Numbered from the stretch's first letter, positions 32,283 to 42,154 are shown. The stretch: 44,410 nt of DNA from Ruminococcus sp. (GCA_017516465.1 JAFXCR010000054.1:1-44410), one strand, 5' to 3'. Notes: generated by a model from the letters alone, not told the origin. A program made the numbers and translations.

Positions 32283-34907
32283 TCATATCTGATTTATACT
32301 GCTGAGCATATCCCTGAGAAGCTCACGGCATTCACTGTCGGTCAGCTCATCTATATTCGTTCTTTCAAGCATTTCAAGAGCCTGCTCACGCTGAAAGCTT
32401 CCAAAGCTTATCTGCTCCGGCTCTGAAACAGAATGTGCATTGCTCTCGCTGGTACGATTCTTCTCCATTTCCACCAGAAGCTCCCTTGCCCTGCCCACAA
32501 CCTTTGCAGGAAGTCCGGCAAGCTTCGCAACGTCGATACCGTAGCTCTCGTCAACTCCGCCCCTGACTATCTTTCTCAGGAAGCGTATCGTACTGCCATG
32601 CTTGTTCACGGCGATACTGTAATTGCGTACTCCGTCAAGCTCCTGTTCAAGACCAATGAGTTCATGGTAGTGAGTAGCAAAAAGCGTCTTGCAGCCAAGC
32701 TTTTTCGAGCTGCATATATGCTCTGCAACAGCTCTGGCGATACTTACTCCATCGAAGGTTGAGGTTCCTCTGCCCACCTCGTCAAGTATCACAAGACTAT
32801 CAGGCGTGGCGTTTTTCAATATATCCGATACCTCGCTCATTTCCACCATGAAGGTACTCTGACCTGCTGTAAGATCATCAGAAGCTCCCACACGGGTGAA
32901 GATTTTGTCAACTATGGATATCCTTGCAGAATCGGCTGGAACGAAGCTTCCGATCTGCGACATAAGTACTATAAGAGCCGTCTGACGCATATATGTGGAT
33001 TTACCGGACATATTCGGACCGGTAATTATCGACATTCTGTTTTCCTTCTTGTCGATGTATATGTCATTTGGAACAAACATCTCGTCACGGCACATAAGCT
33101 CTACTACGGGATGACGTCCTGCTTTGATGTCAATTGCACCGTCAATGGTGATATCCGGCTTTACATAGAGGTTTTTCAGTGCAACATCCGCATAGGAGCA
33201 GAGTACGTCAACTGCCGCAACGGAAGAAGCTGTCTGCTGGACTGCTTCAAGCTTAGTTGCAAGGAAATCACGCACCTCGCTGAAAATCTCCGCCTCCAGA
33301 ATCAATGCCTTGTCCTTTGCACCAAGAATGGTATTCTCTGCGTTTTTAAGCTCCTCGGTAATGAATCTCTCGGCATTGGCAAGAGTCTGTTTTCTTATGT
33401 AATTATCAGGAATAAGCTCGTAATACGATCTCGTAATCTCAATATAGTATCCAAACACACGGTTATAACCGATTTTCAGATTCTTTATGCCTGTAATCTC
33501 ACGCTCACGCTGTTCTATTTCAGCAATGATATCACGTCCGTGATTCATGATATGGCGAAGCTCGTCAAGCTTTTCGTTGAAGCCTTCCTTTATAACTCCG
33601 CCATCCTTGACGGACACAGGCGGTTCTTCGATTATGGCGTTCTCTACAAGGCCTGCTATCTCGTCAAGATCATCAATCATTCCGTTGTATTTTACAAGAA
33701 GCTTTGAACCGGAAAGCTTTTCAAGTTCCTTCTTAAGCACCGGAAGCTGCATTGATGTTACTGAAAGCGATTTGAGATCACGCGGAGTTGCAGTCTTGTA
33801 CATCACCTTTGTCATAAGACGCTCCAGATCATAGACACGCTCCAGAACATCCTGTATATCAGCAAGAGTAACACTGTTTCTTGTAAGAGCTTCAACTGCA
33901 TCAAGTCTTTCGATGATCCTTGCCGGACTTTTTAAAGGCTGTTCAATCCAGTTTTTCAGCAGACGTCTGCCCATGGATGTCCTTGTAGAATCAAGCACCC
34001 ACAGCAGAGAGCCTTTTTTCTCCTTGTTTCTGAGAGTTTCGGTAAGCTCCAGATTACGCCGTGCATTGAGATCAAGTCCCATGTATGCGTCTCCGCTGAG
34101 TATTTCAATCGACGTAAATCGTGATACGGAGGTCTTCTGCGTATCACGGATATAGTCAAAAAGTCCGCATACAGCAGCACAGTCTGCACCATCCTCGCTG
34201 ATGCCAAGCTCTGCCATTGACTTTGCACCGAAAACAGCGGATGTTTCCTTCTTTCTGAGATCAGGCTCGAAGCATATCCTGTCACGGAGCGTTACTGCAC
34301 AGTTAAGACGAAGCTTGATGAAATCCGCTGTATTTTTCAGCGATAAAAAGCTGTCTGTGAAAATCACCTCTGCTGGCTGACAGCGTGAAAGCTCGTTTAT
34401 AAGTTCGGCTTCCATATCCTTTCCCTCAAAGCTTGAAAGAAACGCCTTTCCAGTGGAAATATCAGCCGAAGCAATACCGCAGGATTTTCCTCTTTCATCA
34501 TAGTAGATACTGCATATATAGTTGTTTTTTCCGTCCTCAAGCATACTGCTCTCCGTGATGGTTCCGGGGGTAACCACCTTTATGACATCACGGACAACAA
34601 TTCCCTTTGATTCGGAGGGATCAGTAAGCTGTTCGCAGACTGCCACCTTGAAGCCGAGATCAATGAGCTTTTTTGTATAAAGCTCGGCGGCATGATGAGG
34701 AACTCCCGCCATTGGAGCACGTTCCTCAAGACCGCATTCCTTTCCTGTGAGCGTAAGCTCAAGAGCCTTCGATACCGTCAGGGCATCGTCAAAAAACATT
34801 TCATAAAAATCCCCCACACGGAAAAATAGTATGCAGTCGGGATATTTATCCTTGACCTCGAAATACTGCCGCATCATCGGGGAAATTTTACTTCTGTCCA
34901 CATTCAT
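32283..34907 (-). CDS. mutS: DNA mismatch repair protein MutS
   Basis: The 874-residue MutS1-type protein binds base mismatches. The N-terminal mismatch-recognition domain has FFRVGDFYEMF (Phe and Glu that contact the mismatch). The connector, lever and clamp follow. The ATPase has Walker A GPNMSGKSTYMRQ and Walker B VILDEVGRGTS, and the C-terminus ends with a short dimerisation region. ATG 34907 has AAAGGAG upstream; an in-frame extension to 35090 overlaps the previous gene and is Gln/Ala rich, so it is not used. It starts 37 nt after the ylbF-like gene. Confidence 0.97.
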   Translation of the reverse strand: MNVDRSKISPMMRQYFEVKDKYPDCILFFRVGDFYEMFFDDALTVSKALELTLTGKECGLEERAPMAGVPHHAAELYTKKLIDLGFKVAVCEQLTDPSESKGIVVRDVIKVVTPGTITESSMLEDGKNNYICSIYYDERGKSCGIASADISTGKAFLSSFEGKDMEAELINELSRCQPAEVIFTDSFLSLKNTADFIKLRLNCAVTLRDRICFEPDLRKKETSAVFGAKSMAELGISEDGADCAAVCGLFDYIRDTQKTSVSRFTSIEILSGDAYMGLDLNARRNLELTETLRNKEKKGSLLWVLDSTRTSMGRRLLKNWIEQPLKSPARIIERLDAVEALTRNSVTLADIQDVLERVYDLERLMTKVMYKTATPRDLKSLSVTSMQLPVLKKELEKLSGSKLLVKYNGMIDDLDEIAGLVENAIIEEPPVSVKDGGVIKEGFNEKLDELRHIMNHGRDIIAEIEQREREITGIKNLKIGYNRVFGYYIEITRSYYELIPDNYIRKQTLANAERFITEELKNAENTILGAKDKALILEAEIFSEVRDFLATKLEAVQQTASSVAAVDVLCSYADVALKNLYVKPDITIDGAIDIKAGRHPVVELMCRDEMFVPNDIYIDKKENRMSIITGPNMSGKSTYMRQTALIVLMSQIGSFVPADSARISIVDKIFTRVGASDDLTAGQSTFMVEMSEVSDILKNATPDSLVILDEVGRGTSTFDGVSIARAVAEHICSSKKLGCKTLFATHYHELIGLEQELDGVRNYSIAVNKHGSTIRFLRKIVRGGVDESYGIDVAKLAGLPAKVVGRARELLVEMEKNRTSESNAHSVSEPEQISFGSFQREQALEMLERTNIDELTDSECRELLRDMLSSINQI

Positions 34908-34944
34908 GTAAACTGCTCCTTTATTTGTCTGAATCCGTGAAGAA

Positions 34945-35352
34945 TCAGCCGCAGCCGCCGCAGGTTGAGCAGCTTCCTGTGCAGTTTGATTCTGCCGGCT
35001 GACAGGTTGCCGGATCCTCTCCGTTTGCACAGAGTGAAATAATCTGATTGATATTTGTGACAAGGCTTTCAAGATTCTTCTGAGCCGCATTGAAAACTAT
35101 CATGTTCTTGTTGCTCATTATTTTCTGATAAACTGCCTTGATGTCAGTATCAAGCTGCTTGAGCTTTTCTGTTTCCGGATTTTTTGTGCTCATCACTGAA
35201 TTCAGTTCATTGCGAAGATTTGTAAAATTCTCGATATCCGCCTGAAGCTCTGCATCATTGTCGTTTACCTGCTTTGCAAGATTATACGCAATATATCGGT
35301 CATCCTGCTGAAGTACCTTTCCGAGTTCTCTTGTCATTTCAATTACGTCCAT
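34945..35352 (-). CDS. YlbF/YmcA-family protein with Cys-rich C-terminal tail
   Basis: The 135-residue product is mainly helical (about 4-105), as in the YlbF/YmcA (DUF964) family, whose Bacillus members form a complex with YaaT that holds iron-sulfur clusters and affects RNase Y. The last 28 residues hold six Cys (108, 117, 124, 128, 131, 134) in a Gly/Ser context ending CSTCGGCG, which suggests metal or Fe-S binding. AAGGAG precedes the ATG. A YlbF-like gene just before mutS is common in Clostridia. Confidence 0.85.
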   Translation of the reverse strand: MDVIEMTRELGKVLQQDDRYIAYNLAKQVNDNDAELQADIENFTNLRNELNSVMSTKNPETEKLKQLDTDIKAVYQKIMSNKNMIVFNAAQKNLESLVTNINQIISLCANGEDPATCQPAESNCTGSCSTCGGCG

Positions 35353-35369
35353 AATAATAATTCTCCTTT

Positions 35370-36281
35370 TTACTGATTTACCTTCTGTATGTTTTCTTCT
35401 GTAAGATTCATAAACGGCACTTCAACCTGCTCCGCACCGCTCATATAACCATTATGCCATGTCTCGTATTCAGTCACATCGACCGGCTGGGTAAATTCAC
35501 TGTATCCCTCAGTGTGGATATAGTATACAACACCTGTTCCGCTTGTATCGGCTTCTGCCGGATACACATAGGGCGGATCAATTCCGTAATCTGCGGAATT
35601 TTCGTTGATCTCGTCAACCATTTTTTTCTCCATAGCCTCAAGATAGGCTACTCTCACATAGGTGTCCGTTCCGGGATCGTACTTATACAGCGTATATGGC
35701 CAGAACGAGCCGGATAATCCATGATTATGTGAGGAATCCGCTTCTATAATGCCGTTGCTGTAAAAACGCATTGCCGGAAAGCTCTGGAGCTGTGTGACAA
35801 TGTTTCCGTCCTCGTCATGATCGTATATAACACCAAACATAAACGCCATTGCTGTATTGCTGTACATAAAGATAAGCTCGTCACGTCCATCCTTGTCAAC
35901 GTCGTAAATGGCAAACGTATTTTCAGAAATATTTCCGCCGATATCACCTTCAAGCTCCTCGCCGTCCGGAAGAACCATACCATAATAGATCCTTTCAAGA
36001 ACTGCACGGTATGTCATGGCATTGACATTCTCTTCCGTGATTTTTTCCGTTTCAGGCTCCGGAGCTTCTGTGGTAATGATCTGCGTTGTTGTTTCAGCTT
36101 CGGGAGCCTTTGCGGTAGTTATCTCCGTTGCCGCTTCAGTTCCGGAAGCTTCTTCCGTTGCAGTAACTTCTTCTTTTTCGCTGACAGTACTTTTTCCGGA
36201 ATCCGCTTCGCTTGATTTTCCCTCAACTCCGCAGCCCGTAAGCATTGCTGTCAGACATAATAATGAAATCAGTTTCTTCAT
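35370..36281 (-). CDS. Lipoprotein with Thr/Glu-rich linker, unknown function
   Basis: The 303-residue product has a signal peptide with lipobox MLTGC (Cys ~17), a Thr/Glu/Ala/Pro-rich linker to ~85 and a globular domain. DVDKDGRDEL is a calcium-binding-loop-like motif also found in FG-GAP/VCBS-type repeats. No enzyme family is recognised. ATG 36281 has AGGAG upstream; longer in-frame starts lack the signal peptide at the N-terminus. It is preceded by another lipoprotein gene (31-nt gap) and followed by the ylbF-like gene (17-nt gap). Confidence 0.75.
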   Translation of the reverse strand: MKKLISLLCLTAMLTGCGVEGKSSEADSGKSTVSEKEEVTATEEASGTEAATEITTAKAPEAETTTQIITTEAPEPETEKITEENVNAMTYRAVLERIYYGMVLPDGEELEGDIGGNISENTFAIYDVDKDGRDELIFMYSNTAMAFMFGVIYDHDEDGNIVTQLQSFPAMRFYSNGIIEADSSHNHGLSGSFWPYTLYKYDPGTDTYVRVAYLEAMEKKMVDEINENSADYGIDPPYVYPAEADTSGTGVVYYIHTEGYSEFTQPVDVTEYETWHNGYMSGAEQVEVPFMNLTEENIQKVNQ

Positions 36282-36312
36282 ATTTTTTCTCCTGTCACAA
36301 TTACGTTTATTA

Positions 36313-38277
36313 TTACGCCGGTGGAACATCCGATTCAATGTATTCATGGTATTTTTTGATATTTCCATGCTTATCAATTCCTATTAGCTGAACATAATAC
36401 GCATCGATTTCTACTTTCAGAATTATTTCATCCTCTGTACACTGCATCACATATATAAAGCATTCCTCGCCCAGAGTATCACCTGAAAATACAACCTTGC
36501 TTTCACCGTTTTCAAGACGGTAAATATTGCTCTTTCCGAAGGATTCATTGCGGTAATACAAAATGGAATTTCCCTGAAAATCATAGCCCCGTATATCCTC
36601 GCATACCTTCTCGATAGTGTAATTCTCAAGGTTCATTCTCATGAGATTATAGATAGATCCTGAATTATCCTCAAAATGGCCATAAATCGTGTAATACATA
36701 TATCCGCCGTTTATTCTTCCTATTCCCCCGTCATTGAGCCTTTTATGCTCTTTTGTTTCTATATCGTAGATTCCAAACCGATAAAGCTGCATATCCGTAT
36801 CTGATTCATACCACCTATAATAAATTTTACTGCCGTTCACGATAAAATAAACACTGGACACCGAATCATCAAAAGCAAAAACTCGCTTATGGTTTTTTCC
36901 GTCATAATCCATTCTGTAGATTCCCGTTGATTCACCACGCTCCAGCACATAGTAGATATAGTCTGGGGTATACACACAGGCACTACCTTCGTCCGAAGCT
37001 TCGCTGATTATGCTTATCTCATTATTTTCATACTTGCAGGCATAGGCGACAACATCACCTACCGAGCCGTTATATTGATAAGTCGTCCCATAAAGCACGC
37101 CGTCTCTGACAAAACTCCATGAACAATCTGAATCCGTACTGATTGCAACAAGATTGCCGTCACCGCCGTCATAATAATCATAGTAGTAAATCCCTTCATC
37201 ACAGAATATTATCATTTGTCTGTTCATCAGATCGGTTTCTTCCGGCTCAGCGATAACAACATTCTCTGCAGCGGGATATTCCTTCTTCTTGTTCTGAACA
37301 TATTCAATGCCGTCGCCGTACCACAAATCAATGATGTAAAGATCACTCCAGCCTGTTACATCGTCGCCGGCAGCATATACATAAATTATGTTATTGTCCT
37401 TGAATTCAAGGCTGAATTCCGGATGCTTCGTCTCGGTTCCGATAACGAATTCACTGAGCTTTTCGCCGTTTTTCTGAGAATACAGCGTAACTTTATACTC
37501 ATAAAGTCCATTGCTTTCATCTCCGCCGGAGATTACAGCCACATCCTTTCCGTCGGGAGAAAAAGCTGCCCACGAATAATCCGATTCATGGTTGATATCT
37601 CCATACTCTGCCTTGCTGATTTTATAAGTATCAAGATCAACGAGCAGATAGCTGAAATCCCCGTCAGAATCAGCGTCTTTCATACGCATGATAAGATTAT
37701 TTCCTGAAACATACGGACGATGATAGGGATACGAAAGAAAATCATATTCTGCTGAAATATCTGTATACGATTCCGTTTCAAGATCGTAAATCATGCATTT
37801 CACAGCAGGATCTCCGTCATAAATGACCACAGGATCTCCGTCATAAACGGTAAATACAAACCGGCTTTCGTCTAACTTGCAGTCAATTTCTGGTCTGCCG
37901 CCGATTTTATCAGAAGATACAAGAATTTTTTCTTTGCCTTCTGAATCCCTGAGCCGGATATTTCCGTTGCCCTCAATAACCGTTCCGTGTCCTCTCATTC
38001 TGTATCTTGATTCATGCGAATTCCTTTTCCAGTATTTTCTATTTCTCTGCATTGTAAGGTCTATATATCGTGTATGACTGTCCACAACCGGACTTGCATT
38101 TCTTTCGCCTGACTGAAGTGCTGCCTCCGATAATATCTCTGTCGGAGGTTCAGTTATGATTTCTTCAACCGGTTCTGAATTTTTCACTTCTTCTCTGGAG
38201 ACTGTCCAGAAATCGCCCCATGAGCATCCGGTGAGTAAAATAGTTGCCACCAGAGCAGCGGATATCCTCTTTTTCAT
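36313..38277 (-). CDS. Large lipoprotein, probable beta-propeller
   Basis: The 654-residue product has a lipobox LLTGC (Cys ~18), a short Glu/Pro-rich linker and a long beta-rich region with recurring YDxxT/DYD-type blades (for example YRMDYDGKNHKRV and LMRMNLENYTIEKV), which resemble DUF5050/TolB-like propellers. The function is unknown; a binding or surface scaffold role is possible. An 8-residue tandem repeat (YDGDPVVI then YDGDPAVK) is encoded by a 24-bp DNA duplication at 37806-37853. The ATG overlaps the miaB stop by 4 nt (ATGA), so it is coupled to miaB. Confidence 0.75.
   Translation of the reverse strand: MKKRISAALVATILLTGCSWGDFWTVSREEVKNSEPVEEIITEPPTEILSEAALQSGERNASPVVDSHTRYIDLTMQRNRKYWKRNSHESRYRMRGHGTVIEGNGNIRLRDSEGKEKILVSSDKIGGRPEIDCKLDESRFVFTVYDGDPVVIYDGDPAVKCMIYDLETESYTDISAEYDFLSYPYHRPYVSGNNLIMRMKDADSDGDFSYLLVDLDTYKISKAEYGDINHESDYSWAAFSPDGKDVAVISGGDESNGLYEYKVTLYSQKNGEKLSEFVIGTETKHPEFSLEFKDNNIIYVYAAGDDVTGWSDLYIIDLWYGDGIEYVQNKKKEYPAAENVVIAEPEETDLMNRQMIIFCDEGIYYYDYYDGGDGNLVAISTDSDCSWSFVRDGVLYGTTYQYNGSVGDVVAYACKYENNEISIISEASDEGSACVYTPDYIYYVLERGESTGIYRMDYDGKNHKRVFAFDDSVSSVYFIVNGSKIYYRWYESDTDMQLYRFGIYDIETKEHKRLNDGGIGRINGGYMYYTIYGHFEDNSGSIYNLMRMNLENYTIEKVCEDIRGYDFQGNSILYYRNESFGKSNIYRLENGESKVVFSGDTLGEECFIYVMQCTEDEIILKVEIDAYYVQLIGIDKHGNIKKYHEYIESDVPPA
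37806..37853. repeat. In-frame 24-bp tandem duplication within a lipoprotein gene
   Basis: The 18-nt sequence beginning CAGGATCTCCG occurs at 37806-37823 and again at 37830-37847 with a period of exactly 24 nt. It adds eight residues without a frameshift. Confidence 0.8.
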
Positions 38278-39641
38278 ACCAGTTTACCTCTTACCGCCCA
38301 GTTCATGGCTTCGGTGATTTCAACCTCCACGAACTTTCCGATGAGAGAAGTATCTCCCTCAAACTCAACAATTATAAATTCATTGCTTTTTCCCGTCAGA
38401 AAGCCAGTATGCTTCTTTGAAGCGTCATCAACAAGAACCCGCAGTTTTCTGCCGATAAATCTCTTATAATGCTCTGCGGAAATCTCACGCTGAGCTTCTA
38501 AAAGCTCTCTCATGCGGCGTCCCTTTACATCCTCCGGAGTAGCGTCGTCCATAGCGGCTGCTTTTGTTCCGGAACGCTTTGAGTAAATAAATGAATATAT
38601 ATTATCATATCTCACTCTGCGGATAATATCCAGCGTATCCTTGAATTCCTCGTCAGTTTCATTCGGAAATCCCACAATAATATCAGTGGTAAGCGAGAAA
38701 TCCGGATCTTTGCTGCGGATGTAATCAACAGTTTCAAGGTATTTTTCCGCTGTATATCTGCGGTTCATCCTGTCAAGTACGCTGCTGCTTCCGCTCTGAA
38801 GCGGCAAATGAAGATGCTTTGCAACCTTGTCACATTCAAGGATAGTATCTATAAGCTCCCGTGAAGCGTCCTTCGGGTGAGAGGACATGAATCTGATAAC
38901 AAAATCGCCCTCAATTTCGTTGAGCTTTCTGAGAAGCTGCGGAAAGCTTATCTCTCCGTCTGAATCATTGCCGTACGAGTTGACATTCTGTCCGAGAAGC
39001 ATTATTTCCTTGTAGCCGTCGTGTACAAGTCCGCACACCTCTCGGATGATATCATCAGACCTGCGGCTGCGTTCACGTCCACGGACATAGGGAACTATAC
39101 AATAAGTGCAGAAGTTATTACACCCGAACATTATCGGAACGCTTGCCTTGAAGCTGCTGTCACGCACCTGCGGCACAGACTGTGAAAAATCATCGTATTC
39201 TGATGTATCAGCAGAAAATTTCACTCCTCTGAGGCTGTCCAGCAGAAGTGCCGGAAGCGAGCTTATCGCTGATGTTCCCATGACAAAGCTTACCTGTGGA
39301 TATGATTTCTTTATCTTTTCGGCATTATGAGCCTGAGCAGTCATACAGCCGGAAATTCCGATTATAAGAGAAGGTTTAAGCTCCTTGAGCTTTTTCATAC
39401 TGCCTATTATACCGAAAACCCTGTCCTCTGCCGATTCACGGACAGCACAGGTATTAAGGATAATAAGGTCAGCTTCGTCCTCATTTTCAGTAAATGTATA
39501 GCCAATTTTCTCCAGCAGACCTTTTATTTTCTCTCCGTCTGAGACATTGAGCTGACATCCGAAGCTTCTTACAAGAGCCTTCGGAGTACTTCCGCCCAGA
39601 AGCGTTCTTATTTCACAAATTAAAGCTGAATTATCGTTCAA
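38274..39641 (-). CDS. miaB: tRNA-2-methylthio-N6-dimethylallyladenosine synthase
   Basis: Radical SAM enzyme that adds a methylthio group to the MiaA-modified A37 of tRNA. The 455 residues show the UPF0004 domain with its three cluster Cys (in SFGCQLN, LNTCAVR and ISGCMT), the radical SAM triad GCNNFCTYC and a C-terminal TRAM domain. The start is TTG 39641, with AGGAGG 8 nt upstream. It heads the long train that later includes miaA, and its own promoter is at 39679-39707. Confidence 0.96.
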   Translation of the reverse strand: MNDNSALICEIRTLLGGSTPKALVRSFGCQLNVSDGEKIKGLLEKIGYTFTENEDEADLIILNTCAVRESAEDRVFGIIGSMKKLKELKPSLIIGISGCMTAQAHNAEKIKKSYPQVSFVMGTSAISSLPALLLDSLRGVKFSADTSEYDDFSQSVPQVRDSSFKASVPIMFGCNNFCTYCIVPYVRGRERSRRSDDIIREVCGLVHDGYKEIMLLGQNVNSYGNDSDGEISFPQLLRKLNEIEGDFVIRFMSSHPKDASRELIDTILECDKVAKHLHLPLQSGSSSVLDRMNRRYTAEKYLETVDYIRSKDPDFSLTTDIIVGFPNETDEEFKDTLDIIRRVRYDNIYSFIYSKRSGTKAAAMDDATPEDVKGRRMRELLEAQREISAEHYKRFIGRKLRVLVDDASKKHTGFLTGKSNEFIIVEFEGDTSLIGKFVEVEITEAMNWAVRGKLV

Positions 39642-39678
39642 AATTCCTGCCTCCTGTCCTGAAATTCCGTATTAAATT

Positions 39679-39707
39679 ATTATAACATATATACGAAAAT
39701 TTTTCAA
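39679..39707 (-). promoter_or_regulatory. Sigma-A promoter of the miaB-mutS-mutL-division gene train
   Basis: On the - strand, TTGAAA (39702-39707) and TATAAT (39679-39684) are separated by 17 nt. It is the only clear promoter before a run of about 20 genes until the internal one at ileS. Confidence 0.8.
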
Positions 39708-39739
39708 GCAAAAATGCTTATTTTTTCGGAAATAGAATA

Positions 39740-39777
39740 ATGCCGGAAGAAAGCTGAAAATCACTTTCCTCCGGCAT
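39740..39777 (-). terminator. Terminator-like hairpin after the clostripain-family gene
   Basis: Arms 39740-39753 and 39764-39777 form a 14-bp stem. The single non-identical position gives a G-U pair only in the - strand RNA, which points to the protease gene ending at 39789. The T tract is interrupted (TATTCTATTTC). Confidence 0.7.
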
Positions 39778-39788
39778 ATATCACATCA

Positions 39789-42125
39789 TTAATCTATCGC
39801 CTCAGACCAGTATGACTGATTATATATATCAGTGAAGCAGTAAAGTATCTTCACATCACTGCTTATGGTAACATTGCTGACCTGCATATCAGCTGTTACC
39901 GACATAGGATCTCCGATAAGATAGGAATCCTGATATTCAAGATCAGAATTGTAGTAGTCACCGATAAATTCAAGAACATCACCTGTTTCAAGTTCTGTCA
40001 TGCTCTTTGCAACTGTTTCTGTCTCTCCGTTTTTATAATCGTCAGTTGCTCCGGCGATATATCCGTCGTCTCCCTCAAATACGATTATCAGCTTTACTCT
40101 CTCTCCGTTAAGATATGCCGGAACGTAACCCATGTGAGTAGTAGTTCCGTCAGAATTCTCAATGGTATCTGTGTGATAATAAGCAACCGGCTGGCTGTTG
40201 ATAGCTACCCAGTCCTTTTCAGCGTCGGCAATAAGATCACCATTATCGTCATAGCTGAACACATTGTCAAGTCCCATGTCGATATATCCGCCGCCATCGT
40301 AGATAAAGAGATTCTTGTCAACCGCATGAACAAGATCCCACTGATCTTCTGTAAGCGATATCTTATAATCGCCGCTGCTTGTATCCCATACAAGCTTTGA
40401 CGGATCAAAGGCATTTTCTGCAAGATACTCGGCTGTTTCTGCGGTATTCTGATCGTTCATGAAATCAGTGTTGGAGCTGTCAAGACCGTCTATATTCTTA
40501 TTTGAACCCATGAAGGAGCTGAGAAGCTGTCCGATGATATCAGTGCTGCCAGATGAACCAGATGAGCTTCCGGAGCCAAATATCGACGCCGCCGGCGATG
40601 ATGAGCCGCCTGCCGCAACCTGTCCGCTTGTTTCCGTAGCGGCAAACTGACGTATGCACTTGGAATAATCAGAATCCATACCAATGCTTGCGTATGTATT
40701 GCACGCCTTATCAACGTTGGATGTACGTTTATACGGGAAATAAATCGACACACCGTAGGCATTTGTCATGTTTGTTGACGTTCTGTTGTATTTTACGGCA
40801 CTTCTGATTGATTCAGCAAGAGCCTTTCCTTCAGCTGTATCCATATTGTACGCAAGACTTGCAAGATCAACCTGATCTATCTTTGAATCAACGGCAAATT
40901 CTCTTGTGTTGTAGCGTGCATCGGATACTTCCTTGTACTCGTCATTTGTAATTTTTGTACTTACAGATTTAGCAAAATCCGAGAGATCCTCCGGAACAGT
41001 GTTTGAGAATTCCGCAAGGTCAATAATCGAAAGGGTTGTTTTCTGTCCTCTGCATTTTTTCGCACATTCTTCAACGAAATCGTCAATAATGTTCTTTCCG
41101 ATTTCAACAGTGGGCATTGATTTGTTCTTTGCAAAGGCCGTAAGCCAGTCGGTATAGTACCAACCGATTCCCGGCTCAGTTTCCTCGGACGCAATGAGGT
41201 AATCAGCATATTCATCAAGCATGAGTGCTGTCTCTGCCGTAGCCATAAGGCAAGCGTCGAAGCCGATAAAGTCAAAAGTCATTCCGCCCTTATCAAGAGC
41301 CTGTTTAAGCTTTGCAAGATCCATCGATCCCTTTCCGGCATTCTTTTCGTCGTAGCCGTAGCCGCTTACAGAACCGCCGCCGTGATCCCAGAGGATAAGC
41401 TCGTTGCGGTTTGCAGGGAAATTCTTCTTGCAGTATTTGATGAACGATCCAAGATTATCAGGATCTGTCATTGCCTTTTTACCGTCATCGTCGACAAGCT
41501 CTTTCAGCTTTCCGTCCTTGATCTGATATATTTGGTTGACTCTGTTGCTGATGCTGCTTGTTTTCCACTTGTTACATCCGCCGGTATATACAATGATATT
41601 GAAATCATCACCGAATTTCTTGCTGGCTGCCTTCATTTCCTCGATATCGGATGTTGCCATGCCGTATTTTGATTCAAGGTCAGTTCCGCAAAGATAAACC
41701 ATAATTGTTACAGAATCCTTATTATCTCCCTTGATAACGGTTCTTTTTTCACGGGAACCCTTTGCAACGGATGTATTTACAGTTCCTTCGCTGCTTGCAG
41801 AGTAGTTTCCGACACCTGTTCCGCCGCCGCTTGAACCTGAATTCTTCATGCTGTCAAGAAGTCCGCCGAGTCCTCCGCCCTTAATAAGAGAAAAAATGAG
41901 TAATCCAATGGCGAGAATTCCACCGCCGCCCGCAGCTGCACGCTTAGGAATGCTTCCGCCACCTGTGCTTCCTGCACTTCCTGAGCTTCCGCCGGAAGGT
42001 CTACCGGATGAATGATCCTTTGAGCCAACTCTGCCTGTGCCGAGTCCCTCTCCTCTTTTGTATACGTCCTTGCCTGCACCTGTGACGTTTTTCTTTCTGC
42101 CCTGTGGTCTGTTTTTCTGATCCAT
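39789..42125 (-). CDS. Clostripain-family (C11) cysteine protease, membrane anchored
   Basis: The 778-residue product has a basic Gly/Ser/Arg-rich cytoplasmic N-terminus (1-60), one transmembrane helix (~67-81), a Gly/Ser linker and a C11 peptidase domain from about 138. The catalytic His is in LWDHGGG (H248) and the Cys in GFDACLMA (C292), which supports Arg/Lys-type endopeptidase activity outside the membrane. A Ser/Gly-rich spacer (~505-535) precedes a C-terminal beta-rich domain of ~230 residues. The N-terminal motif GEGLGTGRVG (25-34) recurs, as far as I recall, in other Ruminococcaceae membrane proteins. AGGAGG precedes the ATG. It is monocistronic. Confidence 0.9.
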   Translation of the reverse strand: MDQKNRPQGRKKNVTGAGKDVYKRGEGLGTGRVGSKDHSSGRPSGGSSGSAGSTGGGSIPKRAAAGGGGILAIGLLIFSLIKGGGLGGLLDSMKNSGSSGGGTGVGNYSASSEGTVNTSVAKGSREKRTVIKGDNKDSVTIMVYLCGTDLESKYGMATSDIEEMKAASKKFGDDFNIIVYTGGCNKWKTSSISNRVNQIYQIKDGKLKELVDDDGKKAMTDPDNLGSFIKYCKKNFPANRNELILWDHGGGSVSGYGYDEKNAGKGSMDLAKLKQALDKGGMTFDFIGFDACLMATAETALMLDEYADYLIASEETEPGIGWYYTDWLTAFAKNKSMPTVEIGKNIIDDFVEECAKKCRGQKTTLSIIDLAEFSNTVPEDLSDFAKSVSTKITNDEYKEVSDARYNTREFAVDSKIDQVDLASLAYNMDTAEGKALAESIRSAVKYNRTSTNMTNAYGVSIYFPYKRTSNVDKACNTYASIGMDSDYSKCIRQFAATETSGQVAAGGSSSPAASIFGSGSSSGSSGSTDIIGQLLSSFMGSNKNIDGLDSSNTDFMNDQNTAETAEYLAENAFDPSKLVWDTSSGDYKISLTEDQWDLVHAVDKNLFIYDGGGYIDMGLDNVFSYDDNGDLIADAEKDWVAINSQPVAYYHTDTIENSDGTTTHMGYVPAYLNGERVKLIIVFEGDDGYIAGATDDYKNGETETVAKSMTELETGDVLEFIGDYYNSDLEYQDSYLIGDPMSVTADMQVSNVTISSDVKILYCFTDIYNQSYWSEAID

Positions 42126-42154
42126 AGCGACCTCCTGTAACTTTTTTTATACTC

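Noticed and set aside
34908-35090. N-terminal extension of MutS (to 35090)
   Set aside because: It overlaps the ylbF-like gene and encodes a Gln/Ala-rich stretch; ATG 34907 has a strong ribosome binding site and gives the normal MutS N-terminus.
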